DNA of 64,000 nt from Rhodococcus triatomae. GTDB taxonomy: Bacteria; Actinomycetota; Actinomycetes; Mycobacteriales; Mycobacteriaceae. Positions 35,392 through 49,100 of the stretch are shown here, piece after piece. The stretch is from assembly GCF_014217785.1 (NCBI RefSeq), contig NZ_CP048814.1, positions 4,526,001 through 4,590,000 of the forward strand, given 5' to 3'. Positions within the stretch are counted from its first letter, which is position 1. Every line of letters begins with the position of its first letter. Made by a program: the position numbers and the translations under genes. Under the pieces are notes generated by a model. It was not told the origin of the DNA, ran no database searches, and worked only from the letters and a program-made list of their open reading frames with translations.

Positions 35392-35418
35392 GGGAACCTT
35401 TGCGGGGTCCGCTGCGTT
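35392..35418 (+). promoter_or_regulatory. SigH/SigR-type promoter of rbpA
   Basis: GGGAAC at 35392-35397 and CGTT at 35415-35418 are separated by 17 bases (GGAAC-N18-GTT). This matches the GGAA(T/C)-N18/19-GTT pattern recognised by the thiol-oxidative-stress sigma factors SigR (Streptomyces) and SigH (mycobacteria). Streptomyces rbpA is an established SigR target, which supports the call. The predicted transcript start is about 65 bases before the rbpA start codon. Confidence 0.65.
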
Positions 35419-35492
35419 GTATCCGTGTGTGAACGCGTGATCCCCTGAAGAGAACGTGCTTGCGCTGAGACGATCGAAGAGAGGACACCACC

Positions 35493-35831
35493 ATGGCAGA
35501 TCGCGTACTTCGAGGTAGCCGGCTCGGAGCGGTGAGCTACGAGACCGACCGCGACCATGATCTCGCGCCCCGCCGGATGGCGAAGTATCGGTGCGAGAAC
35601 GGTGAGGTCTTCGACATCCCGTTTGCCGACGATGCCGAGATCCCCGGTACCTGGATGTGCCGTAACGGCCTCGAAGGAACCCTCATCGAAGGCACCGCCC
35701 CGGAGGCCAAGAAGGTCAAGCCTCCGCGTACCCACTGGGACATGCTGCTCGAACGCCGCAGCACGGAGGAACTGGACGAGTTGCTCAAGGAGCGCCTAGA
35801 CCTCATCAAGGCGAAGCGCCGCGGGGCCTGA
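35493..35831 (+). CDS. rbpA: RNA polymerase-binding protein RbpA
   Basis: The 112-residue protein matches RbpA in length and sequence. It has the flexible N-terminal tail MADRVLRGSRLGAVSYE, a core barrel domain with the CENGEVFDIPFADDAEIPG and WMCRNG segments, a basic linker (EAKKVKPPRTHWDM), and the C-terminal sigma-interacting helices (LLERRSTEELDELL). RbpA binds RNA polymerase and principal sigma factors and stabilises open complexes; it is essential in M. tuberculosis. The ribosome site AGAGAGG lies about eight bases before ATG. It is a single-gene transcript with its own promoter and terminator, on the strand opposite to both flanking synthetase genes. Codon use is ordinary for a highly expressed housekeeping gene. 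Confidence 0.97.
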   Translation: MADRVLRGSRLGAVSYETDRDHDLAPRRMAKYRCENGEVFDIPFADDAEIPGTWMCRNGLEGTLIEGTAPEAKKVKPPRTHWDMLLERRSTEELDELLKERLDLIKAKRRGA

Positions 35832-35871
35832 CGCCAGGAATTCCGTTTTCGGGGGTGCTGCCCCCCGGCCC

Positions 35872-35900
35872 GTGCCGTCCCGGAACAACCGGGGCGGCAT
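35872..35900 (+). terminator. Intrinsic terminator after rbpA
   Basis: Bases 35872-35883 pair with 35889-35900 to form an 11-12 bp GC-rich stem (one internal T-G pair) with loop AACAA, followed by TTGTCGTTCTT. A shorter GGGGG/CCCCC hairpin at 35851-35865 precedes it. Together they should stop transcription before the convergent end of NRPS2. Confidence 0.8.
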
Positions 35901-36199
35901 TTGTCGTTCTTCGAGCGCTCCACTCGTTGCACACAACATCCACAACTCCGATCCGCTGGGCGCTCACACGTCACACACTCATCGTGAAATTCGAGTACGT
36001 CACGCCCCGAGCACGCGGCCGAAGAACCGCGCATGATCCCGTCCGGCATCACAAAGATTGAGACGTGGATCACATGACCTGTCTCAGGCTACTAGGACCG
36101 GTCACATCGTCAAGCGGTTTCGCGCTATCCCGAGCACACGGATCTCACCGCAGGTCAGGGCTCGTTTGCTTTCTTGCCGCAACTACGTGGTAACGGGTG
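35901..36199. other. Intergenic region between rbpA terminator and NRPS2 stop
   Basis: I see no gene, RNA or promoter here. A 6-bp stem GGTAAC/GTTACC with loop GGGT (36189-36204) straddles the NRPS2 stop codon. It lacks a T-run on either side, so it is at best a weak terminator for NRPS2. Confidence 0.35.
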
Positions 36200-37109
36200 T
36201 TACCCGAGAGACGAAACACGAAAGCTCGAGTCGTCCGGCCCCGGTTCGCGGGAGGGTGGTTCCGGGTCGAGGTTCGGTGCGATCGCCGCCAGGGGTTCGG
36301 GCGCCGTCATCGTCCAGTGCGTGGCCGCCACGCGATGCACTGCGAGGTCGCCGCCGACGTAGCCGGACCACGTCGCTTCCGGGTCGGGATGTTCCTCGCC
36401 GTCGGTTGCCGCCTCGAAGAACACGACGTCGCCCTCGAAGATGCCGGGCCGGTGGTCCAGCAGCAGGCCCGTGGTGCTCGTCGCTGCCGCGTGGATCCGT
36501 GACAGCTGATCGGCGGTGAGCCCGGCCAGCGGTCCACCGAGCCGCGCCAGTAGACGAGCGGCCTGTACCGGATCGAACGCCTCACTCTCCCCGCGTGCCT
36601 CGGCACCGGCGACCGTGGCGGCCACGTCCGGGTCCACCTCGTCCACGGAGGACAGGTCCACGCCGAATCCGGCGAGCATGTCGGCGGCACTCACGGTCGG
36701 TGCCCCGTACCGGGACTCGTCCACGTCCACGTAGCTGTCGAGGATGCCCAGGATCGCGACGTCCTCCCCCACTTCCTGGAACTGCACTGCCATCTCGTGC
36801 GCGATGACACCGCCCAGCGACCAACCCGCGAGGTGATACGGGCCGTGTGGCTGGATGGCCCGGATCTCCCGGATGTAGCGGGCGGCGTACTCCGCGATGC
36901 TCGCCGGGGCCGCTTCACCGGTCAGCACGGGCGACTGGAGCCCGTACAGCGGGCGGCTACTGCGCAGTTCGTGGCCGAGCCCGGCATAGCTCCACGCCAG
37001 TCCGAGGAAGGGGTGCACGCAGAACAGCGGCGCCTCTTCGCCTCTGGGGCGGATGGGCAGGAGCACCTCGAGCGCGGCACCGTTGTCGAGGGCACCGTCC
37101 GTCATCGAC
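36200..37109 (-). other. NRPS2 terminal type I thioesterase domain
   Basis: It begins near [16 protein letters not shown], with nucleophile Ser in GWSLGG (36818-36820), Asp in ILDSYVD and His in ATHWTMT. A Pro/Glu/Ser-rich tail of about 25 residues follows. It releases the NRPS2 peptide as an acid or a macrocycle. Confidence 0.85.
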
Positions 37110-40100
37110 TGCTGCACGCGTTGCCCCAGCGACTGCGGGGTGGGGTCTGTGAACATCCACTGCAGCGGGAAAGCTGTTCCGAGCGTGGCACCGACGACGT
37201 TGACGACGCGGGTCGCCAACAGCGAGTTGCCGCCCAGGTCGAAGAAGTTGTCCAGGATGCCCACACGCTCGACACCGATCACTTCCGCGAAAGCAGTCGC
37301 TACGGCGTATTCGGCTGCCGTTCGGGGTGCGATGTATTCGGTGGTGCTGGAACCGATCTCGGGTTCGGGCAGGGCCTTGCGGTCGAGCTTGCCGCTCGCG
37401 TTGACCGGGAACCCGTCCAGCACCACGAAGTGGGTGGGGATCATGTACGACGGAACACGATGACCCAGATGAGAAGCCAGCGTCGAGGTATCGACATCAC
37501 CAACCACATACCCGACCAGCGACTGCTCCCCCCGAGCGTCCGTGTGCACCGTGACCGCGGCCTGCGAAATGTCGTCGTGGACGAGGAGGGCGGCTTCGAT
37601 CTCACCGAGCTCGATCCGCTGACCCCGCAACTTCACCTGGAAATCACTACGACCCAGATACTCGAGAGCACCATCAGCCCGCCGCTTGACCAAATCTCCC
37701 GTCCGATACATGCGAGCCCCCGAGGCATACGGGTTCGCCACGAACCGATCCGCCGTCAAATCCGGGCGAGAGACATACCCCTGCGCCAACTGGGCACCCG
37801 CAAGATACAGCTCACCGACCACACCCACCGGAACCGGACGCAACCGCGCATCCAACACATGCAACTGCGTATTCCACACCGGACGCCCGATCGGCACCGT
37901 ATGCATCTCATCACCAGCGACCGGCCAATACGTCACATCCACCGCGGCCTCGGTCGGACCATACAAATTATGCAACTCGGCCGAGGGAAGAACCTCACCG
38001 AACCGGCGCGCATGATCGACCGACAACGCCTCACCCGAAGCGAACACCCGCCGCAACGACGAACACTCCCCTGCGGTGGATTCTGCAGTGAACACCGCCA
38101 ACATCGACGGCACGAAATGCGCCGTCGTCACACCCTCACCACGAATCAGAGCAGCCAACGCCACCGGATCCCGATGCACATCCGGTGACGCCACCACCAA
38201 CCGCGCACCGAACAACAACGGCCAGAACAACTCCCACACCGACACATCGAACGTCACCGGCGTCTTCTGCACCACCACATCACCAGAAGACAACCCATAC
38301 TCCGACTGCATCCACAACAACCGATTCACAATCGCCCCGTGCGACACCGCCACACCCTTCGGACGACCCGTCGACCCCGACGTGAAAATCACATACGCCA
38401 CATCCGACGACGACACCCACGGCAACTCGACATCCGTCAGAGGCGCCGACAACACCGCATCACTGTCGACATCGACCACCGGAACATCAGTGTCGACACG
38501 CACACCATCGGCACCCCGAATAAGCACCAACACCGGATCCGCGGTCTCGACAATATGACCGATCCGCTCGACCGGATGATCCGGATCCACCGGCACATAC
38601 CCCGCACCCGCACGCTGAACCGCATACAACGCCACCAACATCTCCACCGACCGACGCATCGCCACAGCCACCAGAGAGCCCACCGTCACACCCGACCCCA
38701 CCAGGAACCGAGCAAGCGCATCCACCCGCGCATCGAACTCCCCATACGACAGCGACACACCCTCGAACGTCACCGCAACACCACCCGGAAAACGCGACAC
38801 CGCATCCGAGAACAACGACACCAGGGTCGCGTCCGGAAGCGCGACATCGGTCGCATTCTCAGCGGACAACACGGCATGTTCATCGGCGGCCACGAGGTCG
38901 ATGTCACCCACCGGGAGACGAGTATCGGCAAGCGCTGTGTCGAGAATCGTGGCGAACCGGCCGGCGAACCTCGCGACCGTGTCCTCGTCGAACAGATCCG
39001 TCGCATACGTCCACTGCGCGGTCATGCCCTGCGGGACACCACTGTCGGAGAACTTCTCCACCAGCGTCAATTGCAGATCGAACTTCGCGAGGGGCACGTC
39101 GAAGTCGACACCGGCCACTTCGAGCTCGCCGAGCGTGAGTGTGGGCTGCTCGTGGTTCTGGAAGGTGAGCATGACCTGGAACAGCGGGTGCCGCCCGGTC
39201 GAACGCGGCGGGTCCAAGACCTCCACCAACCGCTCGAACGGCACATCCGCATGGGAGAACGCACCGAGATCGGCTCCTCGGACACGCTCGAGGATCTGCG
39301 CGAACGACGCCGAGGAATCGACCTGCGTTCGCAATACCAGCGTGTTGACGAACATACCGATCAGATCATCCAACTCACGCTCACCACGACCCGCCACCGG
39401 CGTACCGACCGCAATATCCGACGACCCCGACAACCGCGCCAACAACACCGACAACGCCGCATGAGCCACCATGAACACCGACGCACCCGACGACCGCGCC
39501 AACTCCCCCATCGCCACATGCACATCCGCGCCGATCTCCACATCGACCCGACCACCACGGAAAGACTGCGTCACCGGCCGAGGACGATCCACCGGCAACT
39601 CCAACTCCACCGGCACACCCTCGAGCACACCCCGCCAGAACCCGATCTGACGAGACACCAACGACCCCGGATCCGACTCCTCCCCCAACAACTCCCGCTG
39701 CCACAACGCATAATCCGCATACTGCACCGACAACGGAACCCACGACGGAACCCCACCCGACACCCGAGCCCCATACGCCGACATCACATCACGCACCATC
39801 GGACCCACCGACCAACCATCACCCGAAATGTGATGCACCACCACCGCCAACACATGCACCACACCCGGCGCATCCACCACCCGAAACACCCGCACCCGCA
39901 CCGGAACCTCCGACGTCACATCGAAGCCCACCGAGAACAACCCCACCAGAGCCGACGACAGCTCCGACTCGGTGACGTCGGCATCGTCCACGCGCACGTG
40001 CGAGGCCGGGAGGATGATCTGTTGCGGTCCGTCGACGTCGTCGGGGTACACGGTACGGAGGGATTCGTGCCGGTCGAGCACGTCGACGAGAGCGGCGCGC

Positions 40101-43100
40101 AGCGCCGCCGTGTCGAGATCGCCGGTCAACCGGACGGCGACCGGGATGTTGTCGGCGGCTGACGTCGGATCGAGCCGGTTGAGGAACCACATCCGTTGCT
40201 GGGCAAGGGAGAGTGGCAGCCGCTCCGGCCGGTCTCCGGCGCGTAGGCGTGGCCGTACCGCGCCGTCCGACAACGCGTCGATCCTCGTTGCGAGTTCCGC
40301 GACGGTCGGTGACTCGAACAGGGTGCGCAGTTCGACGGGCTTCCCGAGTTCCTGGGTCAGCCGTGCGATGACGCGGGTGGCGACGAGCGAGTTCCCGCCG
40401 AGGTCGAAGAATCCACTGTCCGCGCCGACGCGATCGCGACCGAGAACCTCCGCGAAGGTGGTGGCCACGACGAGCTCGGTGTGAGTGGCCGGGGCACGAT
40501 AGTCGCCGCCACCATCGAGTTCCGGTGCCGGAAGGGCGCGGCGGTCCAGCTTCCCGTTGGCGGACAGCGGCATCGACTCGAGAGCGACGACATGCTGCGG
40601 CACCATGTAGGCGGGGACCGACTCGGCGAGATGCGCCCGAATGTCGGCGGAGACCTCGCCGGCATCGCCGGACACACCCGCTCCGGAAACGTAGGCGACG
40701 AGCGACTGGTGTCCGTGCGGATCCGTGTGGACGGTGACGGCGGCCTGATCGACGGCGTGGTGAGACAGCAGCGCCGCCTCGATCTCGCCGAGTTCGATCC
40801 GGAAGCCACGCACCTTGACCTGGAAGTCCGCGCGCTCGAGATATTCGAGGACGAGGGTGCCGGTGGCCGTGTACCGCCACCGCACCAGGTCTCCGGTGCG
40901 GTAGAGGCGGCCACCCGCGGGGCCGTACGGGTCCGCGACGAAACGCTCGGCGGTGAGGTCCGTGCGCGCGAGGTATCCGCGGGCGAGTTGGTCGCCACCC
41001 AGATAGAGCTCCCCGGCGACGCCGACCGGGACCGGGCGCAGCCTGCTGTCGAGCACGAACGTCCGGGTGTTCCACTCCGGCACGCCGATGGGAACGGGCC
41101 CCACGTCCGCTGCACTGGTCTCCCAGTACGTGACGGACACGGCAGCCTCGGTCGGTCCGTACAGGTTGTGCAGTTCCACTCCGGTGTCGCCCATCGCGCG
41201 GTGGAACCGTTGCACGGTGTCGGACGGCAGATTCTCGCCGATGCACAGGACCCGCCGAAGCGACGGCTGTTCGGCGGCGGCCGGGGTCGCCAGGAAGGTA
41301 TCGAGCAGCGACGGCACGAAGTGCGCGGTCGTGACGTGCTCGTCACGCATGAGCTGACCGAGGTATCCCGGGTCGCGATGTCCGTCGGGGCGGGCGATCA
41401 CCAGGCGGGCGCCGGAGATCAACGGCCAGAAGAGTTCCCACACCGACAGGTCGAAGGTGATCGGAGTCTTCTGCACCAGGGCGTCGCCCGGGGCCAGCGG
41501 GTACCGGTGCTGCTTCCACCGCATCTGGTTGGCGACGGCCGCGTGCGAGACGGCGACGCCCTTGGGGCGGCCGGTCGATCCGGACGTGAAGATGACGTAG
41601 GCGACATTGTCCGGTGCCGCAGCGGTCGTGTGTTTCGGTGCCGGTTCGGGGAGCGTGCCGGCATCGTCGACGTGGAGCACCGGCAGGGACGGGTGGACGA
41701 ACTCGTCCCGGGTGGTGGTGAGGACACAGAGCGGACGAGCGGCGTCCAGCACGTAGTCGGTGCGCTCCGCCGGGTGATCGAGGTCGATCGGCAGATACCC
41801 GCCTCCGGCGCGCAGGACGGCATGCATCGAGATCATCAGGTCGAGCGACCGGTGCATCGCGAGGGCCACCAGTACCTCGGGTCCCACTCCGATTCCGCGC
41901 AGTCGTGCCGCGAGGTCCTCGACGGACCGGTCGAACTGCGCATAGGTCAGTTCGATGCCTTCGAAGGAGAGGGCGACAGCGTCGGGGTACCGGGCGGCGG
42001 CCTCTCGGACCAGATCGGAGAGGGTGGCGTCGGGTAGCGGATGCGCGGTCTCGTTGACCTCGGTGAGCAGGGCGCGGTGTTCGTTCGGGGACAGCAGCTC
42101 GATCTCACCGATCGTGACCGCGGGATCGGTGACCACCGACGCCAGGATCCGCTCGAACCGCGCGACGAACTCGCGCACCGTGCGCTCGTCGAAGAGATCT
42201 CGCGCGTACGTCAGCTGCGCGGCGATGACGTCCGGCTCGCCACTGTCCGTGGTCCGCTCCGTGAGCGTCAGGTGCAGGTCGAAGTTCGACACATCCGCGT
42301 CGAGGTCCAGTCCCTCGACCGCGAGGTCGGGGAGCTCGAACCGTGTCTCGCCCAGGTTCTGGAACGACAGGGCGACCTGGAAGAGCGGATGGTAGGCGCT
42401 GGACCGGGTGGGGTTGAGAATCTCCACGAGCCGTTCGAACGGAAGTTCCGCATGGGCGAAGGCGTCGAGGGATACCGAGCGGGCCTGCGCGAGAAGCTCG
42501 GTGAACGATGCCGCTGCGTCGACGTCGGTGCGTAGCGCGAGGGTGTTGACGAACATGCCGACGAGGTCGTCGAGTTGCCGCTCACCGCGGCCGGCGATGG
42601 GCGCACCGATCGCGATGTCCCGTTCGCCGCTGAGACGAGCGAGAAGCACGGCGAACGCCGAGTGCATGACCATGAACAGCGAGGCCTGGTGCTCCCGGGA
42701 GATCTCGAGCAGTCGGCGGTGTGTGCGCGCGTCGATCGTGAAGTCGACGTGCCCACCGCGTCCGCTGGTGACGGGCGGCCGGGGGCGATCGGCCGGGAGT
42801 GACAACTGCTCGGGGAGCCCGGCGAGTGTCCTGGTCCAGTGCTCGATCTGCGCGGCGACCAGCGACTCCGGGTCGTCTTCCTCGCCGAGCGCCGAGCGTT
42901 GCCAGAGGCTGTAGTCGGCGTACTGGACCGGCAACGGCTCCCACGCAGGTGCCGTCCCTTCGCGCCGCGCCGCATAGGCCAGCATCACGTCGCGGGCGAG
43001 CGGTGCCAAGGACCATCCGTCGCCCGAGATGTGGTGGGCCACCAGGACGAACACGTAGCTGCTCTCGGTGACATCGGACTCGGTGACCGCGAAGAGGCGC

Positions 43101-46100
43101 ACCCGCAGTGGGATCTCGGCGGTGACGTCGAAGCCGGCGGTCACGAACTCCGCGACGGTGCTCAGGAGATCTGCCTCGGCGACCTCGATCGGGCCCAGAT
43201 CCGGTACCGCGTCACCGGCGTCGACGATCACCTGGTGGGGCCCCGCCTCCGAGTCGGGGAACAGGGTGCGCAGCGACTCGTGACGGTCGACGACGTCGGC
43301 GACGGCGGCGGTCAGCGCATCGACGTCGACCGTCCCGGTCATCCGCATCGCCACCGGCAGGTTGTAGGCGGGAGAGTCCGTGTCGAACTGGTTGAGGAAC
43401 CACATCCGCTGCTGCGCGAGGGAGAGTGGGATCCGGTCCGGTCGCGGCTGCGGCTCGAGTGCCGGGATCCGGCGCGCCGAGGAGCCTCGGGTGGACACGA
43501 GAGTGGCGAGTTCGGCGACCGTCGGGTGCTCGAACACCTCGCGGACGCCGAGCCGCACGTGGAGTGCTCCGTCGATGCGTGAGACCACCTGGGTGGCGAC
43601 GAGGGAGTTGCCGCCGAGTTCGAAGAAGCTGTCGTGCACGCCGACCTCGGGGACCGAGAGCAGTTCGACGAAGATGTCCGCGATCGCCTGCTCGGTTCCA
43701 TCTCGTGGCGGAACGGAATCGCGAGTGGTGAACCGCGGCTCCGGGAGTGCCCGGCGGTCGAGTTTGCCCGCAGGGGTCAGCGGGAGGGCGTCGAGCACGG
43801 TCACCGACGCCGGAACCATGTAGCCGGGCAGTCGGCGGCCGAGGAAGCCGGTGACGTCCGTCGGATCGAGTTCGGTGCCGGGCCGCGGCAGCACGTAGGA
43901 CACGAGTTGGGTGTGCCCGGCGGCGCCGTCGTGTCCGAGCGTGAGGGCGAAGTCGACGTCGGGGTGTTCGGTGAGCGCGGTGTCGATCTCACCGAGCTCG
44001 ATGCGGAAGCCGCGGATCTTCACCTGGTGATCGGTACGGCCGACGAAGTCGAGGGAGCCGTCGGTCCGCCAGCGGACCAGATCGCCGGTGCGGTACATCG
44101 GTTCCCCGCCGGGACCGTACGGGTTGGCGACGAACCGTCCCGCCGTGAGCGTCGGGCGGCCGAGGTAGCCGCGCGCCAGTCCCGCGCCCGCGACGTACAA
44201 CTCGCCGGGAACGCCGACCGGGACGGGGTGCAGCCGGGCATCGAGCACCAGCGCGGTCACGCCACGGCTGGGGCGGCCGATGCTCACGGGAAGACCCGGC
44301 ACCAAGGGTGCGGTGATGGACGACATGATCGTCGCCTCGCTCGGGCCGTACGCATTGAACATCCGTCGTCCGGGAGCCCACCGGGCCACCAGTTCCGGTG
44401 GGCAGACGTCGCCGGCAACGACGACCGTGGCGACCTGTTCGAGGTCGCGGTGGTCGACGGACGCGAGCGCGGCAGGGGTCGAGAACGCGTGGGTGACACC
44501 TTCACTGTGCAGGAGTTCGGCGAGTTCGTCGCCGCCGTACACCGTCGGCGGTGCGATGACGATCGTCGCCCCGGCACTGACGGCCATGAGGATCTCGAAC
44601 ACGGAAGCGTCGAAACTCGGGGACGCGAAGTGCAGCGTCCGCGAGGTGGGGAGCACTCCGAGCACTTCGCGTTCGTCGGTGACGAGGCTCGCCACACCGG
44701 CGTGAGTGACCGCGACGCCCTTCGGCACGCCCGTGGATCCGGACGTGTAGATCACATAGGCGATCTGCCGGGGATGGGTCGGACCCATCCGGTCGCTGTC
44801 GGTGAGCGGGAGGGCGGACTCGGACGCCCAGTGCTGCCGCACCGAGGCGTCGTCCAGCGCGATCCACCGGATCACGCCGGGCAGGGACGCGACGTGCTCG
44901 GACATCGCGATACCGACCACGGCCCGGGAATCGGTGACCATGTGCGCGATCCGTTCGGCGGGGTAACCGGGATCGACGGGGACGAACGCGGCACCGGTCT
45001 TGGCCACCGACCACAGCGCGAGAACGGATTCGATCGAACGTGGCAGAGCGAGGGCGACACGCGATTCCGGGCCGACACCACGGTCCACGAGCATTCGTGC
45101 GAGCTGGTTCGATCGCTGGTCGAGCGCGCGGTAGGACATGCTCTCCGCGCCGCACCGGATCGCGACGGCGTCGGGGTCGACGCTCGCGCCGTCGACGAGG
45201 AGGTCTGCGAGCATCCGAGTGGGCGCGGCGGCCGCTCCGCGCCGGGTGGTCAGGTCGGCCCGCTCGTCGGCGTCGAGAAGGTCGACGTCGCCGACGGGAC
45301 GTTCCGGGTGGCTGGCGACGGCGTCGAGAACTCGGACGAACCGTTCGGCGAGCGAACGGGCCGTGTCCGCGTCGAACAGGTCCGTGGCGTAGACGAGTTC
45401 GCCGTCGAGGCCGCCCTCCGCCGACTCGGTGAGGGTGAAATGCAGGTCGAACTTCGCGGTCGCGGTGTCGGCCGCGTGCGGCGTCGCTCGGACGTCCCCG
45501 AGCTGGATCTGCTCGACCGATGCCGGAGCCCCGAACCCGAGCGCCACCTGGAACATCGGGTGGTGCGATGTCGACCGGGTGGGATCGAGGATCTCGACGA
45601 GGCGTTCGAAAGGAATGTCCGCGTGGGCGAACGCATCGAGGTCGCTGTCCCTGGTGCGCGTGAGCAAGTCTGCGAAAGTCGTCGACGGCGCTACCTCCGT
45701 CCGCAGAGCGAGCGTGTTGACGAACATGCCGACCAGGTCGTCGAGGGCTCGGTCGCCGCGACCGGCGATGGCAGTGCCGATGGTGACGTCGGTGTTGTTC
45801 GCCAGCCGGCCGAGGAGCACCGCCAACGCCGCGTGCACCGTCATGAACGAGCTGGCACCCTGCGCGCGGCCGAGTTCGTCGAGCAGAGTGCGGGTGGGCG
45901 CGCCGACCGCGAAGTGCACCGAGCCACCCCGGTGTGAGGGGGTCGCGGGCCGGAGCCGGTCGGTCGGCAGCTCGAGCTGTCCGGGGGCGTCGGCGAGCCG
46001 GTCCGTCCAGTACGCGATCTGCCGGGCCGCGGCGCTCTCGGGATTCGCTTCGTCGCCGAGCATCTCGCGCTGCCACAGCGCGTAGTCGGCATACTGGATC

Positions 46101-49100
46101 TCGAGTTCGGGGAGCTCCGGCGTGGTGCCCTGCGCCCGAGCCGCGTATGCCGCGAGGATGTCTCGCACCAGCGGCTGAACGGACGCGCCGTCACCGCTGA
46201 TGTGGTGCAGGACGAGCGCGAAGACGTAACTCTCCGCCCCGGTCGCGTAGAGGGCGGCCCGGACCGGAACGGTCTCGGACACGTCGAAGCCGCCGAGCAC
46301 GAACTCCTCCAGGCGCGCGGTCAGGTCCGCGGCGTCGACGGAGACGACCGGAAGGCCCGGCCGTGCGCTCTCGGTATCGAGGATCACCTGGTGTGGGCCG
46401 GAGCCGTCGTCGGGGAAGACGGTGCGCAGACTCTCGTGCCGTTCGAGGACGTCACCCAGCGCTGTCTCCAGGGCGAGGACGTCGAGTGGTCCGGTCAACT
46501 CCACCACTGCGGGCAGGTTGTAGGCCGGGCTCGTGGTGTCGTACTGGTTGAGGAACCACATCCGCTGCTGCGCGGGTGACAACGGGATCCGCTCCGGGCG
46601 TTCCTGCTTCCTCAGTGGTATCCGGGCACCGGCCCCGTCTCCGGCGCGGAGGCGTCCGGCGAGGGCTTCGACGGTGGGATACTCGAACAGATCCCGCAGC
46701 GCGACATCGGTGTCGAGCGCGGTAGACAGACGTGCGATCACCTTGGTCGCGGACAGTGAGTTACCGCCCAGATCGAAGAAACTGTCGCCGGCACCGACCT
46801 GGTCGACACCGAGGACCTCGGCGAACACGGCCGCCACCGACTGCTCCGCCGTGGTGCGAGGTGCGATGTATTCGGTGGTGCTGGAACCGATCTCGGGTTC
46901 GGGCAGGGCCTTGCGGTCGAGTTTGCCGCTCGCGTTGACCGGGAACCCGTCCAGCACCACGAAGTGGGTCGGGATCATGTACGACGGAACACGATGACCC
47001 AGATGAGAAGCCAGCGTCGAGGTATCGACATCACCAACCAGATACCCGACCAGCGACTGCTCCCCCCGACCATCGGTGTGCACCGTGACCGCAGCCTGCT
47101 GCACGTTGTCGTGGGTGAGGAGGGCGGCTTCGATCTCACCGAGCTCGATCCGCTGACCCCGCAACTTCACCTGGAAATCCGAGCGACCCAGATACTCGAG
47201 AGCACCATCAGTACGGCGACGCACCAGATCACCCGTCCGATACATCCGTGCCCCCGAGGCATACGGGTTCGCCACGAACCGATCCGCCGTCAAATCCGGG
47301 CGAGAGACATACCCCTGCGCCAACTGGGCACCCGCAAGATACAGCTCACCCACCACACCCACCGGAACCGGACGCAACCGGGAATCGAGAACATGGACTC
47401 GCGTGCCCTCGTGGGGTCTTCCGATGGTCACGGCGCGGGAATCCAGGGCGAGGATCTCGGCAGAAGTGACATCGATGGCGGCCTCGGTCGGGCCGTACAT
47501 ATTGACCAGCGTTGCCGACGTCTCCTCGTGTACATGCCGGACGTTTTCGGGCGTGAGCGCTTCACCACCGCAGATGATGTACCGCAGCGTGGACAGTTGG
47601 TGGTTTGCCGCCGCGGCGAGGAACAGGGGCAGCATGGAAGGAACGAAGCCGACGACGGTGACGCCCTGCTCGTCGATCAAACGCGCGAGATAGACCGGGT
47701 CCCGGTGACCTTCGGGTTCGGTGATCACGACAGTGGCGCCGTGCTGTAGCGGCCAGAACACTTCGGATACGGATACATCGAAGGTGCTCGGCGCTTTCAG
47801 CAGAGTCGTGTCGTCGACGCCGATCGGGAACGACCCCTGCACGGACAGCATGCGGCTGACTACTGCCCCGTGAGTGACAGCGACACCCTTGGGGCGGCCT
47901 GTCGACCCCGAAGTGAAGATGACATAGGCGACGTCGGCCGGTGAGATCTCGACCCCCACCGGTGTGGACGGGCAGGCGGTCAGATCGACCGTGTCGACAT
48001 CGATCACGACGGACGGCGCACCGACATCCGTGAAGTCTCCCGATCGGCCCACTACTGCCATCGGCTCTGTCACCGCGAAGATATGGGCGACGCGATCCGC
48101 GGGATGGTCCGGATCGACCGGAACATAGCCGGCGCCGACCTCGAGCACGGCATGAACTGCCACGACGAAGTCGACCGATCGACGAACTGATACTGCTACC
48201 AGCGCACCGGGCTGGACACCCGAGTCGACCAAGTGGTGAGCGAGCTGGTTCACGCGAGTGCTCAACTCGCCGTATGTGAGAGCTTCGCCCTCGAACACGA
48301 CAGCGTTGTCCCGGAAGAATCTCGAGGAGGCATCCCGGAACAAGGAGACCAGCGTCGCGTCCGACTCCGGCACCTCAGGCGAATCGGCGAACGATTCCCA
48401 CTCGGATGAGTCCAGCCATTCCACGTCTCCGACCGGGATACTGGTATCGGCGAGCATCTGCTCCAGCAACCGGCAGAACCGGGTCGCGAACCCGGCCACC
48501 GTGGCCTCGTCGAACAAGTCTGCCGCGTAGATCCATTGCATGGTCACGCCATCGGGCGTTCCGGCGTCGTCGAAGCGTTCGATCAGTCCGAGTTGCAGAT
48601 CGAACTTGGCTATCGGGAGCGGGTTCTCCACCGGGACGATATCGAGATTGCCCAGCGCGAATCCAGTTGGTTCGAAGCTGTCGACCCCCATCATGACCTG
48701 GAACAGCGGGTGCCGCCCGGTCGAACGCGGCGGGTCCAAGACCTCCACCAACCGCTCGAACGGCACATCCGCATGCTCGAACGCGTTCAGATCCGTCTCA
48801 CGCACCTGCGCCAACAGGTCCGCGAACGAGGCGCCACCGTCAACCTGCGTGCGGAGTACCAGCGTGTTGACGAACATACCGATCAGATCATCCAACTCAC
48901 GCTCACCACGACCCGCCACCGGCGTACCGACCGCAATATCCGACGACCCCGACAACCGCGCCAACAACACCGACAACGCCGCATGAGCCACCATGAACAC
49001 CGACGCACCCGACGACCGCGCCAACTCCCCCATCGCCACATGCACATCCGCGCCGATCTCCACATCGACCCGACCACCACGGAAAGACTGCGTCACCGGA

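Larger units (their letters stand above)
37110..40250 (-). other. NRPS2 last module: C-A(Ser)-T
   Basis: The C domain has HHISGDGWS. The A code is DVWHFSLVDK (serine), so the last residue added should be Ser. The carrier ([13 protein letters not shown]) is different from those after the other Ser-type A domains and passes the chain to the thioesterase. Confidence 0.85.

Noticed and set aside
35855-36061. 68-codon + strand open frame after rbpA
   Set aside because: It begins inside the rbpA terminator hairpin and has no protein-like composition.
36189-36204. GGTAAC/GTTACC hairpin as NRPS2 terminator
   Set aside because: Only 6 bp, straddles the stop codon, and has no T-tract on the minus strand; kept only as a remark.
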